This document shows, piece by piece, positions 13,484 to 25,667 of a DNA stretch of 64,000 bases; positions within the stretch are counted from its first letter, which is position 1, and every line of letters begins with the position of its first letter. The position numbers and the translations under genes are program-made. Below the pieces are notes generated by a model, which did no database searches, was not told where the DNA came from, and was given only the letters and a program-made list of their open reading frames with translations. This DNA comes from Harmonia axyridis (lineage: Eukaryota > Arthropoda > Insecta > Coleoptera > Coccinellidae): positions 12,834,001-12,898,000 of the forward strand of contig NC_059503.1 of the NCBI RefSeq assembly GCF_914767665.1, given 5' to 3'.

Positions 13484-13742
13484 GGTTATACATTTATGAT
13501 TCAAAATATTGTCCATCGCTGGTCACTACTTTCTCCCATCTTTCGGGTAGCGTAAGTAGTAAGTACGAATACCGCGTTGAAAAAAACTGGTCATTTTTTG
13601 AAGCAATCCATGAATCGATCCAATTTTTCACTTCTTCATAAAAACGGAAGTGCTGGTCATCCAGACTGTGTGCCATTGATCAAAACAAGTGATAGTCCGA
13701 GGGAGCAACGTCTGGAGAATACGCTGGGTAGGGTAGGAAAAA
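13484..13742 (-). mobile_element. Mariner 3' fragment
   Basis: This piece aligns with the C-terminal end of the mariner transposase in the next element (residues such as NWIDSWIASKNDQFF and LPERWEKVVTSDGQYFES). It stops abruptly and lacks a terminal repeat. It lies about 100 bases before the full element, so it is an older broken copy or a local duplication. Confidence 0.7.
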
Positions 13743-14407
13743 GGAATTAAAATCTTGAATTCATCATGAACTGACCTAACGGTTCGATATGTCTTTTAAC
13801 TCTAAATTCAGACGTTTGGGCTCTCTACCCCAATAAAAATACCAATACCACAACTTTGCTCCGCCGTTTTTCTCTGAAATTCGAGGCTTTATTGAAAAAA
13901 CGGTTCATACATTTATGATTCAAAGTATTGTCCATCTCTGGCCACTACTTTTTCCCATCTTTCGAGAAGCGCACGAAACCTGCGTTGAAAAAACTGATCA
14001 TCTTTTGAAGCGATCCTCGAATCGATCCAATTTTTCACTTCACCCAGAAGCATAGGTCACCCAGGCCGTGTGCCATTTATCGAAACAAGTGATAGTCCGA
14101 GGGATCAAAGTCTGTATAATACGGCGGGTGGGGTAGGAATTCCCATTTCAACGTTTCCAAGTATGTCTTGACCACTTTCGCAACATGGAGTCGAGCTTTG
14201 TCATGCTGTAAAATCACTCTATCATGTCTCTCGTTGTATTTGGCAGTTTGTCTTTCAATGCTCTGCTCAAACGCATTAATTGCGTTTGATAACGATCGCC
14301 TGTGATTGTTTCAGTCGGTTTTCACAACTCATAACACACTACGCCGAGATGGTCCCATCAAATACTGAGCATGACCTTGGAACCGCAAATATTCGGTTTG
14401 GCCATCG

Positions 14408-15937
14408 CAGGGGCGGATCCAGGCGATGTCTGAGGGGGGGGCCATAGAAAGTCACGGCTGATATCGATTAGCAAAATAGCGGAATTTTTTGTTGGTGCCT
14501 ATCAAGACACGTGTTTTTTTAAAGAAAGATGTATTTTAGTAAATCATATCATATTCAGTTTCCAAAATATTTGTAGTACAAAAACAAGTTCGAACAATTT
14601 CATGAATATATGTAGATGTATTTCATGAGAAAACTCGGGCACAAGAAAGTATGAGGTATAGAAAAAAATCATTATTTTTGCATAAAAATCAAGATTTAAT
14701 TACCACAGTTAGAATGATCCGTTTCCTTTCGAATATGCGCCGTTTTGTTCTATAACTTGTTGCTTTTTTGAAGGTTTGTGTATGCCTCCCTCATAGAAGC
14801 CCTAGTCGATATTGGCGAAAAATTGAGACAGTCGAATTTCACAAGCCTCTGTTAAAACGAATTTTTCACCAGCAAAATTGTTCGCCATGGACAGCAAGAT
14901 ATGATAATCCCTTGGTGCCAGGTCCGGATTATAAGGTGGATGCATAAGAACTTCTGGCGAGTCACTATTGATGTGTGCGGCCTTACGTTGTCCCTAAGGA
15001 ACACAATTCCTCTCCTGGTGGTTGCTTCTGGGCAATTGGTTCCTTCAGAAGGTCTAAATGTTGACAGTACAGATCCGAGTCAATATTTGTGCCTTAGGGG
15101 AGCAGCTTATGTAGATAATTCCCTGCCAATCCCACCAAATACACAGCAAAACCTTCCTGACCGTTTCCGACAGCTCACCGCTTTTTTACTAGGACCGTTT
15201 TCACTTGACGTTGTCGTAAGTCATTCACATTTCATCACCAGCCACCAACCGTTTCCACAATGGGGTTATTTTATTGCGTTTCAGCAGCGATTCGCAAATG
15301 GAAATTCGGTCCAAGAGGTTTTTTGCAGTAACTCGTGTGGTACCCATACATCTAGCTTCTTCTTGAGACCAGCCTTTTGCAAATGGTTCAAAAAGGTTTT
15401 TTACGCAATCTTCAACTCTTGAGCAATGGAAACAGGACCCGAAAATGTCCTTGATTTTGTCGATATTTTAGACAATTGGTCTCCAGCATCAAGCATCTTT
15501 GACATAAAAATTACCCGAACGGAATCGACGAAAACAAAATTGCGCGTAATTGGCTATTACAGTATCAAGAACATAAACACTATTGAAATTTTCAGCCGCT
15601 TGGCTCGCATTTTCGCCTTTATCGAAGAAAAACTCAAATATAACGTTTTTTTCTTTGTTATTTTGTCCATCTTCAACGCGCGCTGAGTAAACTTATCACA
15701 AAACTGTCGCAAAAGATTATGTAGTACAAAATCTCATCTTTCTAACGCCATGTTGTGGAACCCGATCGGACTTATTAAAAGTGTAATACAGATAACTAAA
15801 GCTATCTATTGGAAAAAAAAAATTTAAAACTTAATGAGTGCATATTTTTCGGGAATTCAGGATACACTTTTATAGTTATAAGGTCCGCGAGGGGGGGGGC
15901 CATGGCCCCCATGGCCCCCCCCCTGGATCCGCCCCTG
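14408..15937. mobile_element. hAT-type element inserted in the mariner
   Basis: The element is 1530 bp and bounded by perfect 16-bp inverted repeats (CAGGGGCGGATCCAGG). It is flanked on both sides by the exact 8-bp target duplication GGCCATCG (14400-14407, 15938-15945). The 8-bp duplication and CAGGGGCGGATCC ends are typical of hAT elements. No hAT transposase is recognisable; most of the interior is a degenerate mariner. Confidence 0.8.
14690..15760 (-). mobile_element. Second, irritans-like mariner remnant inside the hAT element
   Basis: Minus-strand translations in shifting frames recover a mariner transposase unlike the outer one. From the N-terminus they read FDKGENASQAAENFNSVY, RRFRSGNFYVKDA, RRGIVFLRDNVRPHTS, HPPYNPDLAPRDYH, MANNFAGEKF, QVIEQNGAY. 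The signature HPPYxPDLAPxDYH marks the third catalytic Asp. Many frameshifts; the element is dead. Exact ends were not found, so the coordinates are approximate. Confidence 0.65.
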
Positions 15938-16655
15938 GGCCATCGACGTAAAAGCATGGACGGGATATCCCCAAGATTTTCCGCGCTTGTGATTATCGTA
16001 TTGTACCCATTTTTCGTTTCCAGTCACAATGCGATACAGAAATCCCTTCCGTCTTCTCCTTGCAAGCAGCTGTTCACAAGCAAACAAAAGCCGTTCAATA
16101 TATCTCGGCTTCAACTCGTACAGCACCCAATTTCCTTGTTTCTGAATCATCCCATGACTTTCAGGTGTTTTGAAATGGCTTGTTGCATCACTCTCAATGA
16201 TCTTGCCAATTCTTGTTGCGTTCGACTCGAGTTTTGATCAAGTAATGCCTTCAATTCTGCATCTTCGAAAACCTTCTCTCTTCCACCGTCATGTTGGTCT
16301 TCGACGTCAAAATCATCGTTTTTGAATCGTTGAAACCACTCTGGGCACATTCTTTCACTAATAGCGGCCTCACCATAGGTATTCGAGAGCATTCGATGAG
16401 CCTCAGCCGCAGATTTCTTCATATTAAAGCAAAAAATCAAAACCTCCCGCAAATGACGAAAATTTGGCTAATAAGCTGAAATGTTCAATAGAGAATAACT
16501 TCATGATACAGACACAAATCAACTAAAATTTCGATGGCGTTATGTTTACAAATACCTAAGCTTATTGTATGACATCTACGATCTATTTATTTCGACTACC
16601 ACTTACCGCTACAACTATCTATTGCAAAATGGCGGAAGCAAGTTGTAGGAACACC

Positions 16656-17677
16656 TAATAGCTAGATGTACAGAAAATCGAGGGATGCTCAATCTGACTG
16701 TAGATTATTTGATTATTACTGAAAAGATGATGATGATGATTACTGATCAAATCCATCTAATCATTAACAATCAGTTTTTCGATTGAATAAGCAATAATAG
16801 TGGTCGTTCGAAACGAAAATAAAGTGTTCGAAATTTTTCCTACGTGAAATTTATTTTCAGGTAACAAAACATTGAGCAATATACCTCTAGATGAATTTTA
16901 TTGAAAAACTAACAAAACGTGGAAACCATTGCCTTATGTATGAGATCCTGAACAAAACCCGTATATATTCCAAAATAACGATGCGGTACAACAAGAACTA
17001 GCTTCTAGTTATACGACTTACAACTTTCCAATTCAGCTCATAAATTGATATACGGATAAGGTCTCGTTTCGCTTCATCGAAGGTGGAGCAAGGATACAGG
17101 ATACGGCAAGGACAATTTGGCAATTCTAGACTTGTCCTCCAGATGATTTACAGAATGTGGGGGGAAACGTTTGACGCACTCTCGAAAACAGAGGCGTGGG
17201 ATTTCAACCTTGTATTTGTATGGAATCTAGCCCACAGAAGATTTATAGGCAACGTTTACGTAAGTATATATTGAAAAACAGGGGGATATTTAAATTTTCC
17301 CTAAGTTGTTGAACTTGGTTTGAAATGAACATGTAACTGTATTTTAAGTAATTCATTTTAATTGCAACGAAAACTGAAGTCCATTCCTATAAATGAGAAA
17401 GAACTGACGTTCTTTAAATTTATTATGTAATTTTTTTTTTCACGAAATTTAACATTAATCTTTTAGCCGTTATGATGAAATGTAATCACTCAGTTAACCA
17501 GCAAATTGACATGCCAATTGAGGTAATAGAAAATTACGATAAACTTTCAACACAATGTCATTTACCTATCTCTTTTCTTTTCCACCGGAAACGTACGAGC
17601 ATATAAAAATAAATGAACATGTAGCTCAAAAGTATTGTTTTTTTATTCTGCATTCAAAATTGGAGATTTATAAAGGG
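16656..17677. other. Intergenic AT-rich DNA
   Basis: Contains a short (GAT)n run near 16728 and a 63-codon plus-strand frame at 17083-17274 with no recognisable features. No supported gene. Confidence 0.3.
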
Positions 17678-18640
17678 CTTTCCAATAAGTGGTGTTATTT
17701 TTAATATGCCGCCATCTAGGAAGTTGACATCTTTGATATTTGCTTAGTAAAACTACGCTATCACTAAAAATGGAACGATTCATGCTTCAACGAAGCATTG
17801 AAATTGTTCAAATTTACTAAAAAAAATTTTGCAGTAACAGTTCGCAAAACTGACTTTTAGGTCATCATGAAGCCTTCTCGGCAGGCAAATGTTGAAATTG
17901 TTTAATAACCAACCACTGAAAACCTTCATAGCACCGTTGCTTGTAGTTATGTGTTCCCATTTATATTTGTTCGTTGCCATTCAATTAAAAAAAAACAGAA
18001 TTTTTTTATGAAGTAATTTAATATGTTCATATTAAACAATGCAGTATTCGTAAAAGAAAGGTGTTTATTTCCATACAAATTCATGAGAAACATAAGGAAA
18101 ACATTTGAGATGTTTGACAACTAAGTGATGCGAAGAATCAAAACCGTGTGCGTCGCTCAAACAACCTAGAATATTGCCGCTGTAGCTCGTAGTGTTAACA
18201 AACACCCAGGTTTTTCAATCTTGAGAAATAGGCCTACACCGTATTTTGCATAAAAATTTAGGTCTTAAGTTTATTTTCAACAAGACGGCGCTACGTTCCA
18301 CACAAGCAACGAAACAATCGCAGTTTTGAAAGAAAACTTCCCTGACCGTGTTATTTCTTGAAGAGGTGATCACTGTTAGACACCGTGATCATGTGATTTA
18401 ACACGTTTAGACTTTTTCTTTGGGGCTACGTGAAAAATGAAGTCTATATATGCCAATGCTCCACAATCGATTCAAGACCTTAAAGATGGGATTCGAGAAG
18501 TTATCGAGGACATACAGCTGTAAATGTGCGAATTAGTCATGTAAAATTTCATGATCTGGATATTGTGCTGCAACCGTAGCCATGGCGGCCATTTGGCTGA
18601 TATCGTTTTTTCATATCAAAATGAAACCTTCTCTTACAGA
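17678..18640 (+). mobile_element. Degenerate IS630-Tc1-mariner superfamily element
   Basis: The start at 17771 reads MERFMLQRSIEIVQIY. The catalytic part at 18278-18480 reads FQQDGATFHTSNETIAVLKENFPDRVIS, then SCDLTRLDFFLWGYVKNEVY after stops and a short insertion. Much of the middle is missing. It is the same superfamily as the 6.4-kb element but a different family. Confidence 0.7.
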
Positions 18641-19138
18641 AATTTTCTTTATGAATGAAATCGATCTTTTTACTGAAATATACGAAATTTCAAAAAAAAA
18701 TGTTGTAACTTTTTGCATCTCGGCTTTTTTAGACCTTCCCTGGAAGTAACCGAAAAAATTCAAAACCAAATAGAACATTCTCCGAATTATATTCAATGAT
18801 TCAGAGGGTCATCTATCCGAGAATTTATTTTTTCTCACAAGGTTTTATTGAGAGTTAAAGAAAAAAGTCCTTAGTATAACCAATTTTATTCCAAAACATT
18901 CGTTCTATACATCATATAAAATTCAATTCACTCTGAAACCCTGAATAAGTACATATTGTAACATGGTACATTCTTAAAAATATTATTTCTTCAACAATCT
19001 ATAAAAATCAACAATTGCTGTACACAATTCAAAATATAATTTATAATTAAAATTTGTATCTGTTAGAAGTTTAGTACAGAGAAAATCCTGTTTTCTCTTA
19101 GTGGAATGTCATTTTGATCAAAATCAATCACTTAATTA

Positions 19139-22100
19139 TCATTTTTCCTCTTCATTTTCGCAAGGATGATAGTACATTGCATCTATATAATAATTAATGA
19201 AGTCTCCTACGAGAGACCTATCAGGAACCACCTGTGCAGCTCCATAGAGTGCCAACTGAAAAAAAAATCGTTAAAGAATAGTTATTTATAATACAAGTGC
19301 AGAAGGCATTGGTATTCTTCCACGAGTTCAAAATTCAAAAACGAGCCACGAAGTGGCGAGTTTTGGAATGAACGAGTGGTAGAATGAGCCTTCTGTACGA
19401 GTATTATACATTATTTTCTCTAATTCATTGTATTTTCATTGAAATTAATGAAATATTTCCATAAATATAATTTAGTGATTTTTGCATTGAAAAATGTTGG
19501 TTGGCACAACTGATTTCTTTAAGGCAAATTGATGAATTGACAGATAAAGCCGTGGCGGAAAGTTCGGAGTACCAACATAGAATAATAAAATATAACCATG
19601 AAAACTGTGCGTTTCTGATATATTCTCGCACGATTTTGTTCTACAAGATGTGGAAGAATGAACGGAATAAGCACAGAATTAGAGAAATATATTTTTGAAA
19701 CTAAAACAGAATGTTTTTACCCCGCCTTCAACTGGTTTCTCAGGTCTCTTCATCAATTCTCGTACTATATTTTCAACATCATTAACGAATTTATCAGCAA
19801 CTCCTGGTTGTGTGTGCAAATGGGTTACTGCAAGATGCACGCTAAGAAAACAATTAAAAATTAGAACGTCTTTGAGCCAAATGTCTGTAATTTCAGAATT
19901 TTTAGTCGAAATTGATCTTAAGTGGAAGATTAGAGGTCAAAATCAATATAAGATCCCTGCATATGTCGAGTTCATAGAGTAATAAACATAGAAAGAGAAA
20001 GTACACGCAACTTTTACATATCCCCAACATGGTTAGATTATGTTGTCGGATTGTGGTATATTTTCAAAACCACAATTTTACCATATCGTTATGAATGTAT
20101 ATTATATTGAAAGAAATATATTTGAGTGATTCCTGATTAAATATGCAAATTTGAATATTCGGAAACCAATATTTTTCCTAATTGTCGAATTTTTAATAAG
20201 TAATTATTATTTTCTGTATCTATCTGCTGAAATCCAAGGTTTGGCAACGTTTGATCTCCTTGTGTCATCGGCTGTTTCACGTCGTTTTGAACGTTTGAAG
20301 TTTGTTTTATAAATTTCTAATATATTTAGGTATTTATTTCAATATATTTTGAGTTAATATGAAACGTTGATTCACTATGGGACATAAGAAGTACGTTCTT
20401 TGTGGAGAAACTCGCAAATTGAGTGAAATATCGTATCACTGATATGTTTTCATTTCCGCGCGCTTCATGTCAAATTTGGTAATTCATATGAGGGACAAAA
20501 TTTGCTTTCTGAAAATGACATATGCTCCCTCTATCTATGTTGATTACTCTGAGGTCGAGTTCAATATTCTTAAAGATCAACTCACCCAGAAGGAAATTGT
20601 AAGGCATTCAAATTCCAACCAAGTTTGCCCATATCTGTTGCCAGCCTATAAATTTCAAAGACTTTGGATCCAAAAGCGACAACACTAGTTACAGGTTCTC
20701 CAAAAATAAATAAGCCATCGATTTTCCTCAGTTTTTCTTCGATGTACTTGGCGGTTCTCAAAATGTCGCCTGTAGCCTTCAAGTATCCATCTGTACCGAA
20801 ATGTAGAAGGGTAGCCCAGCAGGTTGTGATGTTAGCTCCTGCTCTTGAGCCATTAACTGCAGGTGATCCATATACACCACCTGGCCAATCAGTAGTTACG
20901 GTATATTGGAAGTGTCTGAAGCTGAAATTGAAACCCTTAAAAATGTCTGATGTAATTAATATTGAACATAATTATGTTCAAAGCTACCAAATTCTCAAAC
21001 ATCTGCAGACAAGGTTAGGTTAGGTTAGGTCTGCAGACAAGGTTATGGCATCCGTATTTTTGGGACGTGCATGATATATTGTTCATTGATAATCTTGGTC
21101 AAACCATCAATAGTGAAAGTAATTGGATTAATTGAGTGTAGGAATTAAGAAAAAACATCCACAAATGCAAAAGCAAAAAAAAAGTCTTTCACAAAAACAC
21201 TGCTCTTTGCGCTTCCTACTGCTTGACCATATTCTCCAGATGTGACCCCGAATGATTTTTGGCTTTTTGCAGACTTCAAATGTGAAGATGACTATGTTGA
21301 CGAATTTTTTTTTAGATAAAGAAATGTGTTTTTACTGGTTAAGCCCGGAACTTATTGACTGAAGTGTTACTCACTCTTTGTTTCTGTACAAGACCACAGA
21401 AGATCCTTTTGGAGTAAAGGCATATTTATGAGTATCAGCAGATATACTAGACACGCCAGGCAGCTTGAAATCATATAGGGGGATACTATATCCGGCCTTC
21501 TCCATAAACACAGTTAGAAATCCTCCCAGGCACGAATCAACATGCACAGGTATATTGTATTTCAAACCTAATTTTGAAATACCTTCGATGTCGTCCATAG
21601 TTCCATAAGGGAAGTTTGGTACAGAACCAGCTAGCTGAAAATAAATTTATTCCCATGAATAATTCCAGAAATGTTGAAAAGTGACAGTTATCTATATCAA
21701 TTGAAATTGTGTACTATGCAACTTACCATAACAGTATTTTTCGTTATAGCTCTTTCCATCGCTTTCAGATCTACTTTGTAAGTCTTTGGATCAACAGGTA
21801 CATATTTGATTCTTATACAGAAATATTGTGCAGCTTTATCGAAGGCAGAATGAATGGTTCTGGGTACTACCATTTCTGGCTTTTTGATACCTTTAGTTTT
21901 TCGCATGTAATCTCTCCATGTTTTACAAGCCATAAGTATAGATTCAGTACCGCCGGTAGTGACCTAAAGTAGTGTATTTACAATTGAGAATTTGATACTT
22001 CATGTTATGATGATAATTTGTCTAGTTTTCATATTGCCGAATCATTTGTGATGGATAAAACTTTTTAAATATCCTAGATTATTTACATTGGGACTGGTTA

Positions 22101-24909
22101 TTGAAGGAGCTCATTGTACTTCTTAAATACGTTTTCAAGCTCTTGAGGGTAGAATAAGATTTTTCCGGCGTGGCCGTCGATACTTTGTAACGTTCAAAAT
22201 ATGTTGCGTAATATACATTGATATGATGATATGTTAGGAAATAACTGCACATTATATTTAGAGAATACCGATATTGCACTAGGTTTTGAATGGAAATTCT
22301 CGAAAATTTTTTCTTTCACATCTTGAATTCACATTCAAGGGTTATTTCGTGTCCTGTTTCTAAATCCAATTCATATAATTTTGTTGATTTTTTTTAAATG
22401 AGTCGAAGAATCATTATTTCAATCGATCAAACAAACACGTGAATGATGAAAACACAGATTGATATTTCGAGAAATATGTTATTTGGTTGAAATTTTGAAA
22501 TCAGATGTTTCTATTGCTTCAAATCCTTTTTTATGATCGAGCAATGCCAGCATTGCTTCTAGGCAACTTTGTCGGCTTTAGGAAGTATTTTTGTAGGACG
22601 TGCTCAACCATAATACTTCATAGAAAGGAATAATAATATTTCTTTATATCATGAACTACTGAGTTACAACCTGGTTGCAATAAATTCTTCCTATATTGAA
22701 GTTGCCGATCGAAGCAATAAATGATGCTGGGTTATAAATAATAAACGAAAATCCATTATAGACATAATGTTCTTGCCATTAACAAACTTCCTTTGAATTA
22801 TCGTTATTTTTTGAATGGGGAACCCCCTCCAGCTGTGCTGTTGGTACAAAGTATTTTAAAGCCCTTATGATAGTTAAATACGTCAACGGCAGAGGGCGTA
22901 CTGCTTATCTACGTTCTTATAGTCTTGAAAAAAATTAAATCCTAAGGACGCACTTACCGTACCACAAGTTTCAGTATCTCCATGAAATAATTCAGCAGCC
23001 ATCCTTATAACTTCAGTTTCTATTTTACAAATTCCAGGGAATACATCACAGTGCAATGGATTAGTGAAAAATGTTTTTTCATAAACTTTAGTTAGTAATT
23101 TTTGCCATTCGGGATCAAAATAATAGACAGATCCAGATACTAGCCCATCTTTCCAGTTATAATCACCTGAATTAAAAAGCCTCAAGTAAAATTTAAAAGA
23201 AAAATATATTCAGCAGATAGGAGTATTTGATTTACTTCTTTTGAGTGCCATAATATTATAGAAAACACAATAGGCGCTAAAGATAAAATCACGCATTCCT
23301 GCATCGAATTAATTTCCATTGTCTTAAAGCTTAATTTCAACATTCTTCAACATAAAGATTCTCAGAAATAAGACCTTGGCATCACACACAATATCGATCT
23401 AACTGGTTTAATTTAGATGGATTATCTGCAGTTGGCACCTTAGAACAATGAAAGTGCATTGATACATTTTTTTAATGTTTTCAGGTTGACACATAATGAT
23501 TAGGTTAGTTCCTCCTTATAGTTAATTTAATATGTGAGGGACCTTGCATACATCATTTTGCACTTTATATTTTTTTTAGAGTTAGAGGTTTATATTTTCA
23601 GACTAAACTTTTTAGTGAGCGTACAAATTATTCTACAAAAAAAATTCAATAATAAGTCTTAGAGTTTATTTATAAAAATCGAGCAAGATATTTATCTACT
23701 AAGCAAACGTAAAATCTTCCTATATTGAAAATAATATATGATATTAATTGCAGGACATTATATTGCACAATTCCCAAGTCCTACTAGATAAGGATTCTAT
23801 TCAATTAATACAATTCAATAAAAGGTAGGTAATTTACACACCGTGATAAGACTTCTGATAAGGAATTTTGTTATTGGCAATTTTTTTTCAGATTCTTCTT
23901 GACATTGCCTTTAATGCATATTATCAATTTCGAAGCAACAAAAATTGGCGATCTACAATGACATAATTTTCTTAAAAAAAATTCAAGGTTGTACAAGATA
24001 TAAGGTATAAGATATCTCTAGGTATAAAGTTGCATTATATATTTTAATTCATCTATGCTCCTTCCAGACTTGAGTAGTACAAGTTAGAAGAATTATTTGA
24101 GATCAGTTAGTTATGTTAAATTAAATAGGTAAAACATAAAAATCCTAGAAGGCCAGTACAACATCATGAATGATTTTCAATAAGATGAATTCATGTTGGA
24201 ACAGTTCATATTTATCTAATCCTGAACAGCAATGAATGAAATAAAGATATGCCAACTATGTTTGAATAATGTATCAATTAGTTACCTATACGTTAAAATT
24301 ACTAATAACAAAACATGTAACGGTGTATCAAAAAAAGAACTCACCCATCTTCAAATTGCCTTCAAGTAAATCCATTATGTCCTCATTTTTTAATCCTTTG
24401 TCTGGTAGACTCCGTAAATAAGATAAATTTTTCGTTCTTTCACGATGTTCATTGCGGAAACCTTCCCAAACCTCTTTCTTCTTGCCATCTATTTCTTTTC
24501 GTACACTTGGAATTAGTTGAATAATATCAAAAAAGGTCCGTTTTCCTCTTTCCAGTAGGCCTAAAAAAATCAATAGACTATTTGAATTATTTTGTACCTA
24601 TATATTTAAATAAAATAATAAAACAATAGTCATTTTCACATATCACTTTGTTTCATTATTTCATCTCTAATGGATTTCCATCAAGTAAGGTCCGTTAAAT
24701 ATGCAAAATATTTCTTACTCACTATCATCATCAAATATAAATCCGTATAGCCAGGAAAGTAATAACACCGAACTCGTTGTAATTGTTACAATTTGCCATG
24801 GTTCTTTTCCTACGAATATTTGATTAATTCCTAGTTTAGCTTGATTTAGAGGAACTTTAACAAAATCCATATTTGATCTTCGGGTTATGCTTCCATAAAT
24901 TGTTATCAC
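19139..24909 (-). CDS. Sply: Sphingosine-1-phosphate lyase
   Basis: Eight minus-strand exons (24909-24723, 24560-24345, 23166-22958, 21963-21727, 21634-21375, 20921-20586, 19841-19721, 19255-19139) join in phase to a 560-aa protein. This is close to the fly enzyme's length. The product is a PLP-dependent ER-membrane enzyme that cleaves sphingosine-1-phosphate to a fatty aldehyde and phosphoethanolamine, the exit step of sphingolipid catabolism. A single hydrophobic segment lies at about residues 39-59. The catalytic part contains VTTGGTES and SADTHKYAFTPKGSS, in which K353 is the predicted Schiff-base lysine, as well as TTDWPGGVYGSP and the C-terminal VPDRSLVGD block. A second ATG at codon 14 is an alternative start. 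Intron 6 holds a P-like element and intron 7 is mostly repeat, yet the splice sites look intact. A minus-strand AATAAA lies at 18885-18890. Confidence 0.96.
19276..19688. repeat. Hairpin repeat family 5, copy in Sply intron 7
   Basis: About 410 bases nearly identical to 33851-34262. It contains a small palindrome (CAGAAGGC...GCCTTCTG) and an open stretch with GGCAAATTGATGAATTGACA. It fills nearly all of Sply intron 7, ending about 30 bases from the donor of exon 7. Confidence 0.75.
19973..20553 (+). mobile_element. P-like THAP-bearing non-autonomous element, copy A
   Basis: This 581-bp element in Sply intron 6 is flanked by the perfect 8-bp target duplication GTCGAGTT (19965-19972 and 20554-20561). 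The ends are inverted repeats of the form AGAGTAATAAACATAGATAG. Inside the left end is ATATCCCCAACATG, with a decayed counterpart at the right. An ATG at 20377 opens a short frame starting MGHKKYVLCGETRKLSEISYH, which resembles the CxxC start of a THAP domain and then stops. Terminal repeats, subterminal repeats, 8-bp duplications and a THAP start together match P elements. It cannot encode a transposase. Confidence 0.7.
21003..21045 (+). repeat. Short interstitial telomere-type repeat in Sply intron 5
   Basis: Three tandem GGTTA units (the insect TTAGG telomere motif) lie between two exact 15-base direct copies of CTGCAGACAAGGTTA. Confidence 0.6.
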
Positions 24910-25667
24910 AGTTTTTTATTCCATTAGATAAAATTTTATCTTGGACTCACTTTATTTTGATTACAATCAGCTGATCATACCCGGCTCACGTCGTTATGCC
25001 AACTGGCGCACCAGTTGACAGTAGCTCAACCTTAATAATTTCACTTTTACGCTCAAGTTGTACGAACTATTTTTATATTGTTTTGGATAATTATAAAATA
25101 CAAGTAATTGTAATCGTTTGGCACTATCAGAAATAATTAAAGGAGCCATAATTTAATTATTGCGACAGTTATTTCTATCCATTTGAAATTTCTGTCTATA
25201 AAAATTGAAGAGAATCAACACATTTTGAAACCTATTCAAAGTCTGCTTAAAATCTATCAGGATTATGAAAAGCTGATTCCTTTCAACAATGATCTATGGA
25301 ATTCCACCAGCTACGTTGTGCGCATCCACCAAATTTGTGAAAATGAAATCAATTTTTGATATATCCTAGAAAAAGTATAAGGAATACTTTTTATTTATTA
25401 AACTTTTTCAATTACGGTTTTAGACAATATGAAATAATCATCTCTCTTCCTTCGTTTAATGTAAAGATCAATACGTTATTTAATACGTGTGAAATTCTCC
25501 AAATTATCAATTGAATTTATTTGGATGAATCATTTGACAATAATTGATGCTTAATTAGATCAGTTGCCGAATAAACACAAACAAATATATCTCTCAAGAA
25601 TAATTGTATAGATTATGCTATTTTATTGTCCAAAATATCACATAAATGATTAAACAATAAATTTTCA
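24910..25667. other. Sply upstream region and P5cr 3' flank
   Basis: This is the spacer between the Sply start and the P5cr stop; both genes are on the minus strand. About 24980-25030 is less AT-rich and is a plausible Sply promoter or leader. A minus-strand AATAAA at 25622-25627 lies about 45 bases past the P5cr stop. No other gene or repeat was seen. Confidence 0.4.
25622..25627 (-). terminator. Polyadenylation signal of P5cr
   Basis: A canonical AATAAA on the minus strand lies about 40 bases downstream of the P5cr stop codon. It is assigned from motif and position. Confidence 0.5.

Larger units (their letters stand above)
13845..16655 (-). mobile_element. Mariner element (mauritiana/Mos1-like), split by a hAT insertion
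   Basis: The transposase is on the minus strand. Its N-terminal part is at 16414-15946 (MKKSAAEAHRMLSNTYGEAAIS..., LKPRYIERLLFACEQLLARR...). Its C-terminal half is at 14400-13910 (HAMAKPNICGSKVMLS, TETITGDRYQTQLMRL). Several frameshifts and stops make it dead. The ends are inverted (ACAACTTTGCTCCGCCG left; GGCGGAAGCAAGTTGT right). Without the 1.54-kb insert it would be about 1.27 kb, matching the intact-length copy at 43.65-44.9 kb. Confidence 0.8.

Noticed and set aside
14901..15422. 173-codon plus-strand open frame
   Set aside because: It is the antisense of the inner irritans-like mariner transposase, whose catalytic motifs are on the minus strand.
15809..16237. 142-codon plus-strand open frame with a proline-rich stretch
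   Set aside because: It reads backwards through the hAT terminal repeat into the outer mariner transposase.
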